NCBI GenBank assembly: GCA_016199545.1
Contig: JACQGN010000234.1
Location: 1 to 38,114, forward strand
Direction of reading: 5' to 3'
DNA length: 38,114 nt
Source: Betaproteobacteria bacterium
Lineage (GTDB): Bacteria; Pseudomonadota; Gammaproteobacteria; Burkholderiales; SG8-41
A program made the position numbers and the translations under genes. Under the pieces are notes generated by a model. That model saw only the letters and a program-made list of their open reading frames with translations, had not been told where the DNA came from and did no database searches. Shown here one piece after another: positions 16,138 to 24,799 of this stretch. The number at the start of each line of letters is the position of its first letter. Position 1 is the stretch's first letter.

Positions 16138-17328
16138 ATGAGCATAAAACCCCTGGAGGGCATCCGGGTTGTCGATTGCACGCATATCGTTGCGGGGCCA
16201 TTTTGCACGATGCTTCTGGCGCAGGCCGGCGCGCAAGTCATCAAGCTCGAGCCCCCCAAAACCGGCGAGTGGTATCGCGCAAACGCATCGACCATCCCGA
16301 ACGACATCGGTGAGCGCGCGCCTCTGAGCTTTGTCACGCTCAATCGCGGCAAGCTCGGCGTCACTCTGAACCTCAAGGATCCGAAGGGCAAGGAAGCGTT
16401 CAAGAAGTTGGCGGCTGTGAGCGATGTCGTCGTGGAGAACTACGCCCCGGGCGCCATGAAGCGGCTCGGGCTGGACTACGGCACGCTGAAGACCGTCAAC
16501 CCCCGGCTCGTTTACGCGTCGATCTCCGGCTTTGGCAAGCGCACCGATCTGCGCGGCCCATACGCTGACTGGACGGCGCACAATCCGTCCGCGCAGGCGA
16601 TGAGCGGCATGATGGATGGGAGCCGCGAGCCCGGCGGCCCTCCCGTGCTGGTCAGCGCGACGATTGGCGACACGATTCCTGCAGTGTGGACCGCGTACGG
16701 CATTACGTTGGCACTGCGACAGCGGGAGCGAACCGGCAATGGCCAGTTCCTCGACATCGCCATGTACGACACGATGGCCATGCATAACAACGTCGCCGTG
16801 GCATCTGTGGAGCTGGATGGCGCGAACGCCGGCCGGCGCCATCAGCAAGTGGGCCCAGCCGACCATGTGCTGTTCGAAGCGCAGGATGGCTGGGTGATGC
16901 TCTCCGGCGCGCGCGAGCATGAGAAGTGGGAGAGGCTGTTCCGTCACATCGGCCGGGCCGACCTCAACGATGGTCAGAAATACCTCACCCTCAACATCAA
17001 GCCCGTTCTCGAGGGCTGGAGCAAGCAGTTGCCGAAGGCGGAGGTCTGCCGCATCATGCTGGGCATGGGCTTTTCGCCTGCGCCGGTGCAGACGGCGACG
17101 GAGGTGTACCAGTGCCCGCAGCTTGAAGCCCGGCGCATGTTCGTCGGGTTCGAGCACCTGGGCCGCAAATTCCGCCACCTCGGCGATCCGATCAAGCTCT
17201 CGAACGTGCCGGACACCGTGGGCAGTCCGCCGCCGCTGCTGGGCGAGCACAACGAGTATGTGTTTGGCGAGATCGTCGGTTTCAGCCCCAGCGAGCTCCA
17301 GCAGATGAAGGCGAGCGGGGTCTTCTAG
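16138..17328 (+). CDS. CaiB/BaiF-family (class III) CoA-transferase
   Basis: This 396-residue enzyme transfers CoA between acyl-CoA and a free carboxylic acid, activating an acid without ATP. The N-terminus SIKPLEGIRVVDCTHIVAGP and VVENYAPGAMKRLGLDY (98-114) are classical. The catalytic Asp of the family (Asp169 in formyl-CoA transferase, in ALGD) is present as D178 in SATIGDTI. The C-terminal PPPLLGEHNEYV is typical. ATG 16138 follows AGGAAGG; an in-frame ATG at 16102 is less well placed. The stop TAG is the first part of a CTAG where a double-hairpin element begins. It may supply CoA thioesters to the neighbouring dehydrogenase and hydratases. Confidence 0.9.
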   Translation: MSIKPLEGIRVVDCTHIVAGPFCTMLLAQAGAQVIKLEPPKTGEWYRANASTIPNDIGERAPLSFVTLNRGKLGVTLNLKDPKGKEAFKKLAAVSDVVVENYAPGAMKRLGLDYGTLKTVNPRLVYASISGFGKRTDLRGPYADWTAHNPSAQAMSGMMDGSREPGGPPVLVSATIGDTIPAVWTAYGITLALRQRERTGNGQFLDIAMYDTMAMHNNVAVASVELDGANAGRRHQQVGPADHVLFEAQDGWVMLSGAREHEKWERLFRHIGRADLNDGQKYLTLNIKPVLEGWSKQLPKAEVCRIMLGMGFSPAPVQTATEVYQCPQLEARRMFVGFEHLGRKFRHLGDPIKLSNVPDTVGSPPPLLGEHNEYVFGEIVGFSPSELQQMKASGVF

Positions 17329-17533
17329 GAGTGTGTCGGACTTTACTCCGACACACTCCTTACGCAAGACCGCCTGCAGGCAAAGGGCACAATTGGATGT
17401 GGAAATACCTGAATTGGACCTGGCCGGTGCCTTGGCGATGGCAAGAGCAGGTCTGTTCACTCCGTTTCGTTGTAAAACCGCAGGCGGTCTTGCATTTAGC
17501 AGCCTGTCGTATGCTAAGTCCGACAGGCTGCTA
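17327..17533 (+). repeat. Double-hairpin element, copy 1
   Basis: This is a 207-bp non-coding element. Hairpin A has perfect 14-bp arms (AGGAGTGTGTCGGA at 17327-17340 and its complement at 17347-17360) with a 6-base loop. Hairpin B has perfect 13-bp arms (TAGCAGCCTGTCG at 17497-17509, complement at 17521-17533). Just inside lies a perfect 14-bp inverted repeat (GCAAGACCGCCTGC at 17364-17377, complement at 17480-17493) that would close the whole element into a cruciform. The centre is 102 bases. It begins at the stop codon of the CoA-transferase. Confidence 0.9.
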
Positions 17534-17681
17534 TCATGCTCAACTTTGAGGCGGTTTCTGGCACTTGGAGAATGGGGATTCAAGATCGAACAATGATTAC
17601 TGCATCACTTGGTCATTTGCCGCAGTGCCCGCGGTAAATTGCGGCGAAAATGCCCAGTGTGGGAACCAAGGAGGCTTGTCG

Positions 17682-18656
17682 ATGAGATCGCCCAGCATAG
17701 TCGCGCGGACACTGACCACCCTCGTATTATTCGCGCTCGCCGCTACGGCCGCTGCCCAGCAGCCTTATCCAAGCAAGCCAATCCGCCTCATTACGCCGTA
17801 CCCACCTGGAGGCGGCACCACCGTAGTCGCTCGTCTTCTCGGCCAGAAGCTTACCGAAAGCTGGGGCCAGTACGTAATTGTTGACAACCGTCCCGGCGGC
17901 AACACGATCATCGGCACCGAAGCGGCGGCCAAAGCCCCGCCTGATGGCTATACCCTGGTATTGCAGGTCAGCACCTTTGTGATCGTCCCCAGCCTGATCG
18001 CCACGCCTTACGACCCTGTCAAGAACTTTGCTCCGATCGCCAATCTTGCCAAGAGCGACTACGTTCTGGTCGTTCATCCATCGATACCGGCCAACGATTT
18101 AAAGGAACTCATCGCTCTGGCCAAAGCCAGGCCGGGAAAACTCAATTACGGCTCGACGGGCACCGGCGGTGTGCAGCATCTGGCAGGTGAATCGTTGAAC
18201 ATCATCGCGGGAATAAAGATGCAACACATTCCCTACAAAGGTTCGGGGCAGCTCCTCCCCGACCTCTTTGGAGGGCAAATACAGGTGGCTTTCCAAGTAC
18301 CCATATCGGCGATTGCTAACATCAAGAGCGGCAAACTCAAGGGGATCGCAATCGGCGGTGACCAGCGCTTGCCAGCCCTGCCGCAGGTACCCACGTTCGC
18401 CGAGGCCGGCCTGCCGGGTTTCGGGGTGAACACCTGGTTCGGGATCCTCGCGCCAGCCAGAACCCCACGGGCGATCGTCGACAAACTGTCGACCGGGATT
18501 GGCAAGATCCTGTCCTTGCCGGACACCAGGCAAAAACTGGACAGCCTGGGCCTGACTCCCTTCTTCTCCACCCCGGAGCAGTTCGCCGCGCTGATAAAAG
18601 CCGACACGGCGCATTACGCAAAGATCATCAAGACCGCCGACATCAAAGGCGAGTAA
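17682..18656 (+). CDS. Bug (TctC-type) receptor
   Basis: This 324-residue periplasmic receptor has a 25-residue signal peptide ending ATAAA before QQPYPSKP. PYPPGGGTTVVARLL, IVDNRPGGNTIIGTEAA, LVVHPSIPANDLKELIALAK and MQHIPYKGSGQLLPDLFGG are in the expected order, and it ends IIKTADIKGE. ATG 17682 is preceded by AAGGAGG; a longer frame upstream reaches into the double-hairpin element and is not used. It converges on the next Bug gene with only 13 bases between stops. NTIIGTEAAAK is shared closely with the receptor at 26465, suggesting a recent common ancestor. Confidence 0.93.
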   Translation: MRSPSIVARTLTTLVLFALAATAAAQQPYPSKPIRLITPYPPGGGTTVVARLLGQKLTESWGQYVIVDNRPGGNTIIGTEAAAKAPPDGYTLVLQVSTFVIVPSLIATPYDPVKNFAPIANLAKSDYVLVVHPSIPANDLKELIALAKARPGKLNYGSTGTGGVQHLAGESLNIIAGIKMQHIPYKGSGQLLPDLFGGQIQVAFQVPISAIANIKSGKLKGIAIGGDQRLPALPQVPTFAEAGLPGFGVNTWFGILAPARTPRAIVDKLSTGIGKILSLPDTRQKLDSLGLTPFFSTPEQFAALIKADTAHYAKIIKTADIKGE

Positions 18657-18669
18657 CGGGCTTGCCGAT

Positions 18670-19659
18670 TTATTCTTTACGCAATCCTGTCTTTTCGATC
18701 ACCCGCCGCCACTTGGCGTGGTCGATACGGATGCGCTCGGCGAAGGCTTCAGGCGTGCTCACGACCGGATCGGAACCGTCGCCCGCCATGATCTCGCGAA
18801 AGCGCGGAGACAGTACGACCTTGTGGATCTCCTGATTGAGGCGCATCACCAACGCACGTGGTGTACCGGCCGGCGCCAGGACGCCGTTCCAGCTATCCGC
18901 GTTAAAACCCGGGTATCCCGACTCCGCCACCGTGGGCACGTCGGGAAGTCCGGTCGCGCGTCGACCGCCCGCAACGGCAAGCGCACGCAAGCGGCCGCTT
19001 CGAACATGCAAGATCGTATTGATCGCGCCACCGAACATCACCTGCACTTCGCCGCCGAGCATCGCGGTGAGCGCCGGTCCGGTACCCTTGTACGGTATGT
19101 GCGTCAGGTCCATCCCGGTCATCTGCTTGAGCAACTCCATCGGCAGCATCGTCGCCGCCGAGCTTGCGCCGTAGTTGATCTGCCCGGAGCGCGCCCTTGC
19201 AAAGGCAATGAAATCCTTCAGCGTTTTCACCGGCAGCGAGGAATGCACGACCAGGATGGCCGATGATTCCGTCGTCAGCGTAACCGGCGCGAAATCCCTG
19301 ATCGAATCGTAAGGCACTTTGCGCAGATTCGGCGCGATGGTCAACGTCCCCAGATTGGCCAGCAGCAGCGTATAACCGTCGGCCGGTGCACGTGCACCGA
19401 TCTCCGTGCCAATCGTGCCCTCGGCGCCGGCGCGATTGTCGACCACGAAAGTCCGACCGAGCGACTCGCCAAGCAACTGCGCAAGCGCGCGGGCGACCGT
19501 ATCGGTACCGCCGCCCGCCGAGAACGGCGATATGAACCGCACGGGCTTGACGGGATAGCGCTCCGGCGAAAACGCGCCTGGCGCCTGGGCGAACGCCAAC
19601 GTGGACGCCGTCAGAAGCAATACGACGGACGTGCGAGAGAAATGATGCCGGTAACTCAT
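18670..19659 (-). CDS. Bug (TctC-type) receptor
   Basis: This 329-residue receptor has a 24-residue signal peptide (TSVVLLLTASTLAFA) and a longer linker than its neighbours before RYPVKPVRFISPF. Distinguishing features are FSAGGGTDTVARALAQLL, EGTIGTEIGARAPADGYTLL, a hydrophobic GTLTIAPNLRKVPY in the ligand region, and DLTHIPYKGTGPALTAMLGG. The ligand-loop residues differ clearly from the convergent receptor at 17682, so a different acid is likely. No strong ribosome site is seen before ATG 19659. Confidence 0.92.
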   Translation of the reverse strand: MSYRHHFSRTSVVLLLTASTLAFAQAPGAFSPERYPVKPVRFISPFSAGGGTDTVARALAQLLGESLGRTFVVDNRAGAEGTIGTEIGARAPADGYTLLLANLGTLTIAPNLRKVPYDSIRDFAPVTLTTESSAILVVHSSLPVKTLKDFIAFARARSGQINYGASSAATMLPMELLKQMTGMDLTHIPYKGTGPALTAMLGGEVQVMFGGAINTILHVRSGRLRALAVAGGRRATGLPDVPTVAESGYPGFNADSWNGVLAPAGTPRALVMRLNQEIHKVVLSPRFREIMAGDGSDPVVSTPEAFAERIRIDHAKWRRVIEKTGLRKE

Positions 19660-19698
19660 CGGTCGAGCGAAGCGATAAAGTCGTTAGAGTCGTTAGGC

Positions 19699-19761
19699 CT
19701 TTACTTTATAGCACTGATCCCTTCATTACATTGACCAGCACCGAGTGAATATAAAGTAAAG
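19699..19761. repeat. REP-like inverted repeat
   Basis: CTTTACTTTAT (19699-19709) and ATAAAGTAAAG (19751-19761) form a perfect 11-bp inverted repeat around 41 bases, and the right arm continues GCTCTGACCCCG. A related string, AAAGTTACTCCGACCCCC, appears in reverse at 37951-37970. The AAAGTNA...CTGACCCC pattern recalls REP-type repeats. A tandem TCGTTAGAG/TCGTTAGG precedes it. Confidence 0.5.
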
Positions 19762-19790
19762 CTCTGACCCCGTTACGCAGGGTCGTCGGA

Positions 19791-20714
19791 TCAGCGCGGT
19801 GCGGCGTCTTCGTGCAGGAACGCTCGAAGCGCGACGAGCAGGTCCGCGGGATTGTCGCCCTGCACGGTGTGACCGGCTCCCTCGATCCTGACCCAGCGCC
19901 CCTGGCGGAGACGGGCGGCCAGGCGCTCGGCGTCTTCGTCGTGAAAGACGTCGCTCTGGGCGCCGCGCACGACCAGGGTCGGGCACTCCACCGCGTCCGC
20001 GGCCGACCACAGGAGCTCGCGCCGGCGCGCGCGCGCGCCGGGATCGACCTTGCCGCGGTGGCGCTGGTCGTACTTCCACATGAAGCGGCCGTCCGGCATG
20101 CGGCGCAGGTTGTGCAGGAGACTCCGCCGCAGCAACTCGCGGTTGCGGCGCGGGTTGAACGCCAGCGCCCGGTCGACGAACTGGTCGACGGAGTCCAGCG
20201 GCGTGGCTTCCGAGGTGAACGCCTGAATCTTGCGAATGCCATCGGTCCTGACCTCGGGCCCGGTGTCGACGAGAACCAGCCCGGCGAGGCGCCGGCTGTG
20301 CTGGCCGGCCCATGCGAGCGCATTGGCGCCGCCGAGCGACATGCCCACGAGGACGAAGCGATCGAGACCCAGGGTGTGGACGAACGCCTCGAGATCGCCC
20401 ACGTGGCTCTCGATCGAGTAGTCCATCTGGGGCGACCACTCGCTCTCGCCGTGGCCGCGCTGGTCCAGCGCCACGCAGTGCCGCTCGAGCCGCAGGGCCG
20501 CGCACACGAGATCCCACGTGTGGGCGTTGAGGCCGCCGCCGTGGAGGAATACGACGGGGGGTAGCCCCGGCGTGCCCCAGTCCAGATAGTGAAAGCGCAT
20601 GCGCCGGAGCAGCAGGTGGTGCTCGTCCGGCAACACGACCTCGTCAAGGGGGATGCCGGCGGTGACCGCCGACAGCGCGAGATGCACGCGGAACTCTTCA
20701 GCACTGAGGCTCAT
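19791..20714 (-). CDS. Alpha/beta hydrolase
   Basis: This 307-residue hydrolase shows the complete fold: an HGGG oxyanion strand (58-61), DQRGHGESEW (84-93), the nucleophile elbow GMSLGG with S126, the acid D255 in RGAQSDVFHDED, and H282 in GAGHTVQGDNP. It resembles esterases and C-C hydrolases of the meta-cleavage type, but the substrate cannot be assigned. It lies alone between a Bug gene and a double-hairpin element. Codon use is markedly GC-biased, giving long open frames in other phases. Confidence 0.88.
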   Translation of the reverse strand: MSLSAEEFRVHLALSAVTAGIPLDEVVLPDEHHLLLRRMRFHYLDWGTPGLPPVVFLHGGGLNAHTWDLVCAALRLERHCVALDQRGHGESEWSPQMDYSIESHVGDLEAFVHTLGLDRFVLVGMSLGGANALAWAGQHSRRLAGLVLVDTGPEVRTDGIRKIQAFTSEATPLDSVDQFVDRALAFNPRRNRELLRRSLLHNLRRMPDGRFMWKYDQRHRGKVDPGARARRRELLWSAADAVECPTLVVRGAQSDVFHDEDAERLAARLRQGRWVRIEGAGHTVQGDNPADLLVALRAFLHEDAAPR

Positions 20715-20745
20715 GAACGCTCCTGACCGGGGATGACGAACTCCC

Positions 20746-20954
20746 TAGCAGCCTGTCCGACTTAACACTTCGACAGGCTGCTATAAGCAAAACCGGCCGC
20801 AGACTTCACACATTGCAACCCGAGACCTTCTCAAGACGATGTCGCCTTGCACAATTCTTCACGGTTCGCTCCACTCGAATTCCTTTCTTGCGACCTCTTG
20901 CTCGGCCGGTTTTGCCTAAGGAGCTTGTCGCATCTTGAGTCCGACAAGCTCCTA
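20746..20954 (-). repeat. Double-hairpin element, copy 2 (inverted orientation)
   Basis: The element runs in the opposite direction to the other copies. Hairpin B comes first (TAGCAGCCTGTC at 20746-20757, complement 20772-20783). The perfect 13-bp internal inverted repeat follows (GCAAAACCGGCCG at 20787-20799, complement 20903-20915), and hairpin A last (AGGAGCTTGTCG at 20919-20930, complement 20942-20953). The stem sequence of hairpin A differs from copies 1 and 3, but both arms changed together. The 103-base centre does not resemble the other centres. CTAG flanks both ends. Confidence 0.88.
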
Positions 20955-21344
20955 GCGGTCGCGTTCGACGGCATCTGGACAGGACTCGATCACCCACGGA
21001 CCGAAGCTACTGCCGCAGCAGGAGCGTGTCAACCCCGCCGCCGTTGCAGCGCTCGCCACCGTGGCCCGGGACACGATGGCGAACGAAAATCAATCCGGCA
21101 GCGCTGTCGCCGCGCCGAGCCCGCGCGCCGGGAGCAGGTACGGACGCGGTGCCGGACTGCAATGGGCCTTCGGTCCTAATGGGGGACCGGCAGTCGCACT
21201 CCCGCTTGAATGATGATACACGGGGGCGGAGAATGACGCTCAAGAACGACGTCGTTCCGAGTGTCGCGTTCAACAGAAAGTTCTCCACCTCGGCAATGAG
21301 TCTAAGAGTGGCTAACGCATAGTGGACCACGTGTTCGGGTTATT
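20955..21344. other. Intergenic region upstream of CapA-like gene
   Basis: This 390-base stretch has no gene I can support. It contains GC-rich repeat copy b (21103-21190). The remaining sequence shows no family-like translation on either strand. A promoter for the gene at 21345 would be expected here, but I cannot place one with confidence. Confidence 0.5.
21103..21190. repeat. GC-rich intergenic repeat, copy b
   Basis: The 27-bp core at 21109-21135 (GCCGCGCCGAGCCCGCG, then CGCCGGGAGC) is identical to the core of copy c at 37894-37920. The trailing GGTCCTAATGGGGGAC near 21173-21186 matches copy a. Confidence 0.75.
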
Positions 21345-22355
21345 ATGACAGGCACTCTAGATCGACGCCGCTTCCTCGCGCAGGCTGCCAGCGCGTTGCT
21401 GGGCGGTGTGGCTGCCGTTATGCCACGCGGCATGCAGGGTGCAACGCTGCGAGGCGCAACCCGGTTGGAAAAAATGTCGCAGCCATTTGAAGCCTCCGGC
21501 GGAGGAACGTCCGACATCACGCTGTTCTTGTGCGGCGATGTCATGACCGGGCGCGCGATCGACCAGATCCTCACTTTTCCGAACAAACCGCACCTCTTCG
21601 AGCCCTACATGCGCTCGGCGCTGGGCTATGTGGACCCGGCGGAGCAGGCAACGGGGCGGATCAAGCGCCCCGTTAACTTCGCCTACATTTGGGGGGATGC
21701 CCTGGCGGAGTTTGAGCGCGCGCGGCCGGACGTCCGGATCATCAATCTCGAAACGGCCGTCACCGCGGCCGAGGATGCATGGCCGGGCAAGGGGATTCAC
21801 TACCGCATGCATCCCGCCAACGTCCCGTGCCTCACCGCGGCAAGGATCGACTGCTGTGTGCTCGCCACAAAGCGGCCTCGCGACGTGGTGGTAATTTCAT
21901 TCCACTGGGGTAGCAACTGGGGCTTTGATATCCCACGGGAGCATCGCGCCTTCGCACACCACTTGATCGACGCGGCAGGCGTGGACATCGTGCATGGTCA
22001 TTCCTCGCACCATCCCCGGGGCATCGAGCTCTACCATGACAAGCTCATCCTGCATGGCTGCGGCGATTTGCTGAACGACTACGAGGGCATCGGAGGATAC
22101 GATGCATACCGTGGCGAACTCGCACTGATGTACTTCCCGACGGTGGATGCGGCAACCGGAAGGTTGCTGCGCCTCGTCATGACGCCGACCCGGACCCGCC
22201 ATCTGCGCGTGAACCGCGCGCCGCAAGAGGCTGTAGACTGGCTGGGGAAAACGCTCGACCGCGAGGGAAACAAGTTCGGCACACGCGTCGAACGCCAGGC
22301 TGATAATACGTTTCTCCTGCGCTGGGGTGAGCGCGCTGCCGTTCGCCTGCCATGA
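21345..22355 (+). CDS. CapA-like (PGA_cap) metallophosphoesterase-fold protein with internal deletion
   Basis: This 336-residue protein starts with a twin-arginine signal (DRRRFLAQAASALLGG, 6-21). Several landmarks of the CapA family (poly-gamma-glutamate synthesis-type) are clear: CGDVMTGR (63-70), NLETAVT (134-140), FHWGSNWGFDIP (186-197) and HGHSSHHPRGIE (217-228). Between C171-V-L-A and KRPRD at 176 the sequence jumps. Relatives have about 80-90 residues there, beginning with the metal-binding NNH. The deletion, near 21864, is in frame, so a protein would still be made, but it lacks a conserved metal motif and is probably inactive. The next gene overlaps by four bases. Confidence 0.85.
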   Translation: MTGTLDRRRFLAQAASALLGGVAAVMPRGMQGATLRGATRLEKMSQPFEASGGGTSDITLFLCGDVMTGRAIDQILTFPNKPHLFEPYMRSALGYVDPAEQATGRIKRPVNFAYIWGDALAEFERARPDVRIINLETAVTAAEDAWPGKGIHYRMHPANVPCLTAARIDCCVLATKRPRDVVVISFHWGSNWGFDIPREHRAFAHHLIDAAGVDIVHGHSSHHPRGIELYHDKLILHGCGDLLNDYEGIGGYDAYRGELALMYFPTVDAATGRLLRLVMTPTRTRHLRVNRAPQEAVDWLGKTLDREGNKFGTRVERQADNTFLLRWGERAAVRLP

Positions 22356-22588
22356 ACGGCCAGAGTCTCGCGATTCGAGTGGAGTGCTACGCCGGCCATC
22401 GCAGCGCCGAGACGCTGCTACGGTTTCATCTCGGCGAGCGCAAGGTCGAAATACTCGACGTGGTGGATCGCCGGCTCGGACCGGATCATCGCTACTTCAA
22501 GGTCAAAGGCGACGATGGCGGAACCTACATCGTTCGCTACCACGTACCATCGGACCGCTGGGAACTTACAATATTCTGCGCCGGCTAG
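22352..22588 (+). CDS. Small conserved protein of unknown function
   Basis: This 78-residue protein starts at an ATGA overlap with the stop of the CapA-like gene, so the two are probably translationally coupled. It has no signal peptide or membrane segment. The sequence alternates beta-strand-like pieces (VECYAGHRSAETLLRFHLG, KVEILDVVDRRLGPDHRYF, TYIVRYHVPSDRWELTIF), suggesting a small all-beta fold. Similar short proteins occur in many proteobacteria without known function. I do not assign one. Confidence 0.72.
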   Translation: MNGQSLAIRVECYAGHRSAETLLRFHLGERKVEILDVVDRRLGPDHRYFKVKGDDGGTYIVRYHVPSDRWELTIFCAG

Positions 22589-22763
22589 GAGCTCGCCGAA
22601 CCCGGCATGTTGCTGTTCTTCCCGGCCTGTTTCGAGCATTCCGTGGACGCCAATGCGAGCGCGGATGAGCGCATAAGACAATAGTTGCACTGGCTGGCCG
22701 CGCTGCGGTACATTGAACGCGCACGGATTCGAACTGCCGGCATAACAACGGGAGCGGATGAGA

Positions 22764-23213
22764 ATGCCAATCAATTCAGATGAAGGAATTCGCGAAGTAC
22801 TGAGCAGCACGAAGACGATCGCCCTGGTGGGGGCGAGTCCGAACCCGGAACGCGCCAGCCACTCGGTCATGCACTACATGATGGACCGCGGCTATCGCGT
22901 GATCCCGGTGAACCCCAACGTAAAGGAAGTCCTCGGGCAGAAGACCGTGGCCGCGCTGAAAGACATCAAGGAGCCGGTGGACATGGTGGACGTGTTCCGC
23001 AGGTCGGAGCATGTGGGGAGGCTGTGTGACGAGGCAATCGCGATCAGCGCCAAGTCGATATGGTTACAGTTGGGCGTGATCGATGAAGAGGCTGCCAGGA
23101 GAGCGGAGGCCGCCGGATTGAAGGTTGTCATGGATCGCGGCCCTGCGATCGACATGCCGCGCTTAGGCATGGGACCCCCGAACCCGCACAAACCCAAGCG
23201 GCCCGGTAAATAG
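22764..23213 (+). CDS. CoA-binding domain protein (YccU-like)
   Basis: This protein of about 149 residues has the CoA-binding Rossmann fold found in succinyl-CoA synthetase alpha and the YccU family. The glycine-rich loop is ALVGASPNPERASH, followed by YRVIPVNPN, VDVFRRSEHV, a buried SIWLQLGV, and VMDRGPAIDMPRL near the C-terminus. The family binds CoA, and its role is unsettled. ATG 22764 is nine bases after GGAG. ATG 22758 is also possible but too close to that site. It follows the small unknown gene after a 175-base gap and may have its own promoter. Confidence 0.85.
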   Translation: MPINSDEGIREVLSSTKTIALVGASPNPERASHSVMHYMMDRGYRVIPVNPNVKEVLGQKTVAALKDIKEPVDMVDVFRRSEHVGRLCDEAIAISAKSIWLQLGVIDEEAARRAEAAGLKVVMDRGPAIDMPRLGMGPPNPHKPKRPGK

Positions 23214-23253
23214 CTCCCGGCCTACCGCCGCAAATCACAGCGCGCGCTGCTCG

Positions 23254-24599
23254 CTAAGCTCTCTTTGCGAGACGGTCCAGCACCGGGCGGATGCTGGTGA
23301 GCGTTTCGATTGCCAGTAACATCTGCGTTGTTTCCCTGGCAGCCTCGGTGCCGATCACTTCCGCGGCGTTCCGAACATACTTCTCGATCACGAGCGCCGG
23401 CGGCGCGGGTCGTCTCGCGTCGCCAAGCGGGTATTCGATGGGCTGCACGATCGTCGTTCCCGTTGCCTCGATTATCAACGCCCCAAGAGGCCCCTGCTTT
23501 GCCGAGGCGGGATCTTCCACCGTTTTGAATTTCGCGAGGTGGCGTTGCAACTCCGGCCGCTTGAATGTCTTGTCCGAAAACGTGGACTTGATGACCTGCC
23601 CGTCCAGAATCGCGCACGCGACCGGATATTCGTATCCGAACTTGCCGGAAAACTCCCCGGTCGGCCGAACGCGGAAGTAGGGTTGCAGATGCGGCACGCG
23701 GATCTCGAGGAAAGTGATGTCCTCGAGCCGCATCCCGGTCTGCTCTCGAAATTGCAGCGCGGCGTCTATGGCCCCTTGCGCGATATAGCCACAGGGATAT
23801 TTCTTCAAGCGCCAGGTATCAGCGATATGCCACTCCCCGAGGCCTTGCGTGGCATGACCCACATCCACGCCCTCCATCCTGCCCGCGGCAACCACGCTGT
23901 AGATATACCCGAGCGGTGCATCAAGCGCGTCTGGGTTCGATTCGAATCCGCTCGCGGCCAGTTCCGCGGCCATGACGCCGGCCTGGGACGCGATGCCGCC
24001 GTGGAGCGGTTTGGTGTGCGTTCCGAAATTGCCGGTAATGCCGCCCGCCTGCGAGGCCGCGATTCCCCACGCATGACGTTGCTGCGAACTGGTGAGACCC
24101 AGCAGCTTGCCCGACACGGTGGCAGAGGTCAGTGGTCCGAACATCGCGGTACTGTGCAGTCCGTGGAACTGATCCGCGCGCCTTGGGACAATTCGCGACA
24201 GCGCTTCGCCACCTCGTACCCTGCAATGTAGGCCTCGAGCAGTTCACGCCCGCTGCGGTCCTGCGTTTCTCCCGTCGCCAGCATAGCCGGAACCAGGACA
24301 ACGCTCGGATGCCCGAAACTGGAGCAGTCATCGAAATCGAGGGTATGCCCCAGCGTGCCATTCACGAGCGCGGCGAGCCAAGTGGAAGTCTTGCGTGGCG
24401 TGCCGAACACGGTGGCCTCGTTCGCAGCGCAGCGATTGACCATATCCTGGACTCTGATGCCGGGGTCCTCGCCGACCCCGGCAAGGGCGACGCCGATCTG
24501 GTCAAGCACACCCAGCTTCGCAACCTCGACCTCCCGCTGCGGAACCCTGTCCAGCGTCACACTCTTCACGTAATCCGCGAGTATCTGCCCGAATTCCAT
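23254..24599 (-). pseudogene. MmgE/PrpD family protein, single-base frameshift
   Basis: The N-terminal part (MEFGQILADYVKSV to IAGYEVAKRCRELSQ, with NGTLGHTLDFDD) is open from 24599. Near 24190 the frame must change by one base to continue as DQFHGLHSTAMFGPLTSA, GNFGTHTKPLHGG, RLKKYPCGYIAQGA and on to the C-terminus at 23254. The 1346-base span is one base short of 449 codons, so a single missing base accounts for it. Apart from that every family landmark is present, so the gene is either very recently inactivated or mis-sequenced. It is divergent from the next MmgE/PrpD gene, sharing a 200-base upstream region. Confidence 0.85.
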
Positions 24600-24799
24600 G
24601 TCGTCTCCCGTTTGACAGTGCCCTTGGCATCATTGACTCGCCACTTCACGTGAGCATAGCATCAGTCCCGGGAGAACGACGCAAGCGAGCAGTAACTGCG
24701 CAGGGCGGCCGAACGACGATGCAGGGCTACAATCGTCACGATGACATGGCCGACAGCAGGTCGATCACGCATATTACTCAGGCACGACAAGGAGGGAAG

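Noticed and set aside
16588-16620. Suspected loss of the catalytic Asp in the CoA-transferase (Asn at AHNPSAQAMSG)
   Set aside because: Counting along formyl-CoA transferase places the nucleophile later, in ALGD. Its equivalent, D178 in SATIGDTI, is present.
17327-17533. Double-hairpin element as an intrinsic terminator or integron attC site
   Set aside because: No T-tract follows either hairpin, and the attC core motifs and an integrase are absent.
15943-17583. 546-codon minus-strand frame opposite the CoA-transferase
   Set aside because: It is antisense to a well-conserved enzyme and passes through a double-hairpin element. No family features are seen.
17333-17596. Short plus-strand frame through double-hairpin copy 1, similar to one in copy 3 (SLRKTA, AGGxAFSSLS)
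   Set aside because: The similarity comes from conserved repeat DNA. Copy 2 does not keep the frame, and the centres give unrelated residues.
24600-24799. TTGACA at 24612 as a promoter for the MmgE/PrpD gene at 24800
   Set aside because: No acceptable -10 box lies 16-18 bases downstream.
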